Assembly: GCA_017468395.1 (NCBI GenBank)
Contig: JAFUIR010000014.1
Location: 1-64,000 of the forward strand
Origin: Lachnospiraceae bacterium
GTDB taxonomy: Bacteria; Bacillota; Clostridia; Lachnospirales; Lachnospiraceae
DNA length: 64,000 nt
Reading direction: 5' to 3'
Position 1 is the stretch's first letter. Each line of letters begins with the position of its first letter. The position numbers and the translations under genes are program-made. Shown here one piece after another: positions 60,207 through 64,000 of this stretch. The notes under the pieces are model-generated. The model ran no database searches and was not told the origin of the DNA. It saw only the letters and a list, made by a program, of their open reading frames with translations.

Positions 60207-61010
60207 ATGACAGATCAGGAATTTCTGCGGATATACCGGTTTCTCAAAGGCAAATACGGAATCGATATGGAGCGCAAGAAAGAGATAGTGCAAGGCAGAC
60301 TGGAAAATTACATACATGCCCACGGCTTTGAAAATTACAGTGAGTATATGAATGCGGTGGAAACAGATATTACCGGCAGACTGGAAAAGGATATGGTAAA
60401 TATCTTAAGCACAAATCACACCTTTTTCATGCGGGAATTTGAGCACTTTGATTATTTGCGGCAAGTGGTTTTACCCTGGCTGAAAACCAAAGAGGAGCAA
60501 AAAAAGGATTTGTGTATCTGGTGCGGTGCGGCTTCCACAGGACAGGAGCCCTACACTTTGGCAATGTTATTAAAAGACTTTTTCGGTCTGGAACATAACC
60601 AGTGGGATACCAAGGTTTTGGCTACGGATATCGCTACCGATGCTATCCGCACGGCGGTGGAAGGCATCTACCATAAAGAGCAGATAGAAAGTCTTCCGGA
60701 GCACTGGAAACGCCGTTATTTTAAAAGTATCGGGGACGGGGAACATTATCAGGTGACCAAGGAACTGAAGGATGAGGTGATTTTCCGGCAGTTCAATCTG
60801 ATGGATCCTTTTCCTTTCAAACGGAAAATGCACATTGTTTTTTTGCGGAATGTTATGATTTATTTTGACAAAGAAACAAAAAGAGAATTAATTCAGAAAG
60901 TATATGATGCGATGGAGCCGGGAGGATATCTTTTTACCGGCAGGACGGAAACGATTGACAGGGGAAGTACACCGTTTACATTAATCCAGCCATCCATTTT
61001 CAGAAAATAA
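60207..61010 (+). CDS. cheR: chemotaxis protein methyltransferase CheR
   Basis: A 267-residue CheR. An N-terminal helical domain precedes the SAM-binding core, where WCGAASTGQEPYTLAMLL is the conserved motif I region, followed by ATDIATDAIRTA and IVFLRNVMIYFD. It methylates glutamates of chemoreceptors. It sits in the order HK, RR, cheR, cheB, cheY, cheA. The pair with CheB indicates reversible receptor methylation. Confidence 0.93.
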   Translation: MTDQEFLRIYRFLKGKYGIDMERKKEIVQGRLENYIHAHGFENYSEYMNAVETDITGRLEKDMVNILSTNHTFFMREFEHFDYLRQVVLPWLKTKEEQKKDLCIWCGAASTGQEPYTLAMLLKDFFGLEHNQWDTKVLATDIATDAIRTAVEGIYHKEQIESLPEHWKRRYFKSIGDGEHYQVTKELKDEVIFRQFNLMDPFPFKRKMHIVFLRNVMIYFDKETKRELIQKVYDAMEPGGYLFTGRTETIDRGSTPFTLIQPSIFRK

Positions 61011-61027
61011 GAGTGGGAGAAAAAAGT

Positions 61028-62056
61028 ATGCGTCCAATAAAAGTATTGGTTGTGGAAGATTCTTTGGTGTTTAGGGAATTGCTGGTAAAGAATTTGAATT
61101 TGGATCCGGCAATCGAAGTTGTGGCTACGGCAAATGATCCTTTTGAGGCAAGAGATGCCATTATTAAGTATCAGCCCGATGTTATGACTTTGGACATAGA
61201 ACTTCCCAAAATGACCGGAATTGAATTTTTGCGGAAACTGATGCCCCAGCATCCCATGCCGGTGGTAGTAATCAGTTCCCTGAGCGATAAAGTATTTGAT
61301 GCTTTAAATGCAGGTGCAGTGGATTTTGTAGCCAAGCCGGCAGGAGCCACCAGAGAACAGATAGCGGCTTTTGTCAGAAATGAGTTGCAGGTAAAGGTAA
61401 AAGTGGCTTCCATTGCTAAGGTGGGGGGCTGGAAAAAAGCACCCATTATTATGCCAAGCCAGCCTTTGCAAGTAAAGAAAAACGATTTGGTGGTGGCAAT
61501 CGGGGCATCCACAGGAGGAACAGAGGCTATTGCCACAGTGCTGAATGAGTTTGGACCGGATATTCCGGGAGTGGTGATTGTGCAGCACATGCCTCCCAAG
61601 TTTACGGAAATGTATGCCAACCGTTTGAACGACAGGTGCAAAATCCGGGTAAAGGAAGCAAAAAATGGTGACCTTGTAGTGCCGGGACAGGTATTAATTG
61701 CACCCGGCGGCGATTCACATATGCAGTTAGTGAAGATTAACGGTAACTACCAGGTGGTAGTAAAACCGGGACCGAAAGTAAATGGGCACTGTCCATCTGT
61801 AGAAGTACTTTTTAACTCTGTTGCAAGCGTAGCGGGAAACAGGGCGGTAGGTATTATTCTCACAGGAATGGGGGGAGACGGAGCCAAAGGCCTTCTTGCC
61901 ATGAGGCAGGCAGGCGCAAGGACAATCGGTCAGGATGAGTCCACTTGTGTTGTATATGGAATGCCCAAGGTGGCATATGATCTTGGAGCGGTGGAGTATC
62001 AGGAAAAGTTGCAGGATATTGCGAAAAGAACATATTCAATTTTAAGCAAAATGTAG
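61028..62056 (+). CDS. cheB: chemotaxis response regulator methylesterase CheB
   Basis: A 342-residue CheB. The receiver domain has Asp56 in TLDIELPKMTG. The methylesterase domain has the catalytic Ser in GASTGGTEAI, His in VIVQHMPPKFTEMY and Asp in TGMGGDGAKGL. The ATG preceded by GGGAG was chosen over the GTG at 61013. It removes methyl or amide groups from receptors, opposing CheR. Confidence 0.94.
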   Translation: MRPIKVLVVEDSLVFRELLVKNLNLDPAIEVVATANDPFEARDAIIKYQPDVMTLDIELPKMTGIEFLRKLMPQHPMPVVVISSLSDKVFDALNAGAVDFVAKPAGATREQIAAFVRNELQVKVKVASIAKVGGWKKAPIIMPSQPLQVKKNDLVVAIGASTGGTEAIATVLNEFGPDIPGVVIVQHMPPKFTEMYANRLNDRCKIRVKEAKNGDLVVPGQVLIAPGGDSHMQLVKINGNYQVVVKPGPKVNGHCPSVEVLFNSVASVAGNRAVGIILTGMGGDGAKGLLAMRQAGARTIGQDESTCVVYGMPKVAYDLGAVEYQEKLQDIAKRTYSILSKM

Positions 62057-62075
62057 AGGACAGGAAGGGAAGAGT

Positions 62076-62468
62076 ATGAAGATATTATTAGCGGAAGACG
62101 ATTTTGTAACAAGAAAATTTATGACAGGCTTTTTGTCAAAATACGGTGAATGTGATGTTACCGTAGACGGAATGGAAGCGGTTGACGCTTTTATGATGGC
62201 GCTGGAGGACGGAGAGCCCTATGACCTGGTTTGTCTTGATATTATGATGCCGGTTATGGATGGTTATCAGGCGCTTATGGGAATCCGCAATCTGGAAAAA
62301 GAGCGTAATATTCCCAAGGAAGAGGCGGCAAAAGTCATTATGACAACCGCACTGAACGCAGAAAAGAATGTAAAAATGGCATTTGATTTAGGATGTACGA
62401 TTTATTCCGGAAAACCCATAGATCAGGAGCGGTTTGATCAGGCACTTCAGAAACTGGGACTGATATAG
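62076..62468 (+). CDS. CheY-like single-domain response regulator
   Basis: A 130-residue receiver-only protein. The acidic pocket is in LLAEDDF, the phospho-acceptor Asp55 in CLDIMMPVMDGY, the Thr position in IMTTALN and the Lys in YSGKPIDQE. There is no output domain, as in CheY. It lies between cheB and cheA, so it is likely phosphorylated by CheA. Flagellar genes are not seen in this window, so its target may be a flagellar motor elsewhere or another output. Confidence 0.9.
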   Translation: MKILLAEDDFVTRKFMTGFLSKYGECDVTVDGMEAVDAFMMALEDGEPYDLVCLDIMMPVMDGYQALMGIRNLEKERNIPKEEAAKVIMTTALNAEKNVKMAFDLGCTIYSGKPIDQERFDQALQKLGLI

Positions 62469-62481
62469 AAAGGAGAGCTAA

Positions 62482-64000
62482 ATGGCAGAAGAGTTTAATG
62501 CACAGGGTATGCTTGACATATACCTGTTTGAAAACGGACAGCTGCTTGAAAGGCTTCAGGAAATAGTGTTGGAACAAAAAGACGAGGATTGTTTTGACGA
62601 GGACAGCATCAACGAAATTTTCCGTGCGATGCATACCATCAAAGGTTCTTCCGGCGTCATGATGTTCGACGAGGTCACAAAAGTATCACACAAACTGGAA
62701 GATGTTTTCTACTATCTCAGAGAAGCGCATCCACAGAATGTCCCCCATCTGGAATTGGTGGAACTGGTTTTGCAGGTAGCAGACTTTATTTCGGGAGAAA
62801 TGGAGAAACTGGAAAACGGTGACTCGGCAGACGGTATGTCCGGCGAGATAGTCGGACAAATTGATAAGTTCCTGACAGCGCTGAAAGGCGGAGACAACGA
62901 GAAGGAAAAAGAAATTGAAGAGAATGTGCATGTGGAGCCCCAGCAATTTTATATTGCGCCTATGGCAACTAGTGCAAGCCGTTTTTATAAAATTTATATT
63001 ACATACCAGCCGGACGTACAGCTTGTAAACGTCCATGCGTATAAAGCGGTTTATTCTTTAAGGGAAATTGCAGAAGATTTACTTCACTACCCGGAAGACG
63101 TTATTTCCGATGATAGCAGTGAAAAAGAGATTCTGGAAAATGGTTTTAAAATTTTATTGCAGGCACAGTGCAGTGAAGCGGATATCCGTGAACTGATTCA
63201 GGAAGGCTACGATATCAAAAAAGTAGAAATCGTAGAATGCAGTGCCAAGGAATATCAGCAGGGATTTGAAAGTATCGGTTCCGAAATCCGAATTGATTTA
63301 GACTCCAGCGTAGAGGAAATTCAAAAGAAGGCGGAAGGTCCCGGCAGTTTTATCATTGCTCCGGCCGGAGAACCTCAGGCGGCAAGCAAAGCCATTGCTC
63401 CCGGTGACTTCGTCATTGAGTCTAAGGAAGTCGGTAAAGGTAAGAAACTGGCGAAAGACAAGCCTAAAAAGCAGGAAAAGACAGCTTTTATCAGCGTGGA
63501 TGTAAATAAAATGGACATGCTGATGGATTTAATCGGGGAATTGGTAATCTCTGAATCCGTAGTATTACAGAATCAGGATTTGAAGGTACCCGGCTTGAAA
63601 CTGGATAACTTCTACAAGGCAGCATCCCAGATGACCAAAATTTCAGCCAGTCTGCAGGACGTTATCATGAGCATGAGAATGATGTCCCTGACAAACACCT
63701 TCCAAAAAATGAACCGAATTGTTTTCGATGTATCCAGAAAATTGGGCAAAGAAATTGAATTTGAGATGATTGGAGAGCATACGGAAGTTGATAAAAACGT
63801 TATCGAAAAGATTTCCGATCCTCTCATGCATCTGGTTAGAAACTCTGTAGACCACGGTATTGAAACTCCGGATGAGCGCGCAGCCAGCGGCAAGACCGAA
63901 AAGGGTAAAGTAACCCTTTGGGCGAAGAAAGAATCCGGTAAAGTTTTAATCGGTGTGCAGGATAACGGTAAAGGTCTTAACCGCGAGAAAATCATGGAAA
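62482..64000 (+). CDS. cheA: chemotaxis histidine kinase CheA, 5' part
   Basis: The gene runs off the window after 506 codons. Residue 51 is the Hpt histidine in AMHTIKGSSGVMMFDEV. The P2-like region (about residues 160-270) and a Lys-rich linker follow. The dimerisation domain begins near VDVNKMDMLMDLIGELVISES, and the ATP-binding domain starts with DPLMHLVRNSVDHGIETPDE. The ATG is preceded by AAGGAGAG. It is the central kinase of the receptor array and ends the visible cluster. Confidence 0.94.
   Translation, partial: MAEEFNAQGMLDIYLFENGQLLERLQEIVLEQKDEDCFDEDSINEIFRAMHTIKGSSGVMMFDEVTKVSHKLEDVFYYLREAHPQNVPHLELVELVLQVADFISGEMEKLENGDSADGMSGEIVGQIDKFLTALKGGDNEKEKEIEENVHVEPQQFYIAPMATSASRFYKIYITYQPDVQLVNVHAYKAVYSLREIAEDLLHYPEDVISDDSSEKEILENGFKILLQAQCSEADIRELIQEGYDIKKVEIVECSAKEYQQGFESIGSEIRIDLDSSVEEIQKKAEGPGSFIIAPAGEPQAASKAIAPGDFVIESKEVGKGKKLAKDKPKKQEKTAFISVDVNKMDMLMDLIGELVISESVVLQNQDLKVPGLKLDNFYKAASQMTKISASLQDVIMSMRMMSLTNTFQKMNRIVFDVSRKLGKEIEFEMIGEHTEVDKNVIEKISDPLMHLVRNSVDHGIETPDERAASGKTEKGKVTLWAKKESGKVLIGVQDNGKGLNREKIME

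Overview
The window is a bacterial chromosome segment that reads as a Gram-positive, anaerobic, low-to-mid GC Firmicute, most likely a member of the Lachnospiraceae (Clostridia). The basis is the gene order rho - rpmE - DUF1385 - prmC - prfA, families typical of that group (DUF4364, DUF6054, Gx transporter, CspABC-type subtilisin-like protease), strong AGGAGG-type ribosome binding sites, TTGnnn-N17-TATAAT promoters, and LexA boxes of the Bacillus/Clostridium type. No rRNA, tRNA, insertion sequence or CRISPR array was seen. Functions come from motif and family recognition by eye; no database search was run.

Layout. 0-3 kb: DUF3737 protein, VanZ-like membrane protein and a first RarA ATPase. 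3-6.7 kb: two-component system with three membrane-protein genes. 6.7-9.3 kb (minus): malic enzyme, TIGR01212 radical SAM protein, DUF4364 protein. 9.5-13.5 kb: surface-protein cassette (membrane protein, family 2 glycosyltransferase, InlB-repeat protein with a VPKTG sorting signal, class B sortase). 13.7-18.6 kb: rho, rpmE, DUF1385, prmC, prfA. 18.9-23.4 kb: AT-rich accessory stretch (membrane protein, HTH/zinc-ribbon regulator, KilA-N protein behind a double LexA box, flavin reductase-like protein, RES-domain protein). 23.6-33.4 kb: peptidases, acetyltransferases, RNA methyltransferase, MBL-fold, SseB-like and thioesterase genes, AzlCD, plus a 166-nt imperfect palindrome. 33.5-38.9 kb: subtilisin-like protease, radical SAM protein, ATPase, YbaK-type deacylase, small membrane protein, hydrolase. 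39-43.5 kb: a 52-bp tandem repeat, then an SOS-type promoter in front of a second rarA and a 913-residue Tet/EF-G-like GTPase fused to a Rae1-like NYN nuclease. 43.6-47.5 kb: CPBP protease, an unknown gene, TetR regulator and metal P-type ATPase. 47.6-52.6 kb (minus): TrkH, TrkA, Gx transporter, alanine/sodium symporter. 52.7-57.4 kb: TPR lipoprotein and a cytoplasmic GH2 enzyme. 57.6-64 kb: histidine kinase, response regulator with a degenerate HD-GYP domain, CheR, CheB, CheY-like protein and the 5' part of cheA.

How the genes work together. The most striking unit is the predicted SOS operon at 39.3-43.5 kb: a canonical LexA box lies inside the spacer of a TTGTAA-N17-TAAAAT promoter, and the downstream genes would join a replication-fork ATPase to a ribosome-targeted GTPase-nuclease. 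A second LexA-type promoter controls a KilA-N protein at 20.4 kb, so DNA damage would switch on at least two loci here. The 57.6-64 kb cluster looks like one chemosensory operon, and the 9.5-13.5 kb cassette looks like a self-contained module for making, possibly glycosylating, and anchoring one surface protein.
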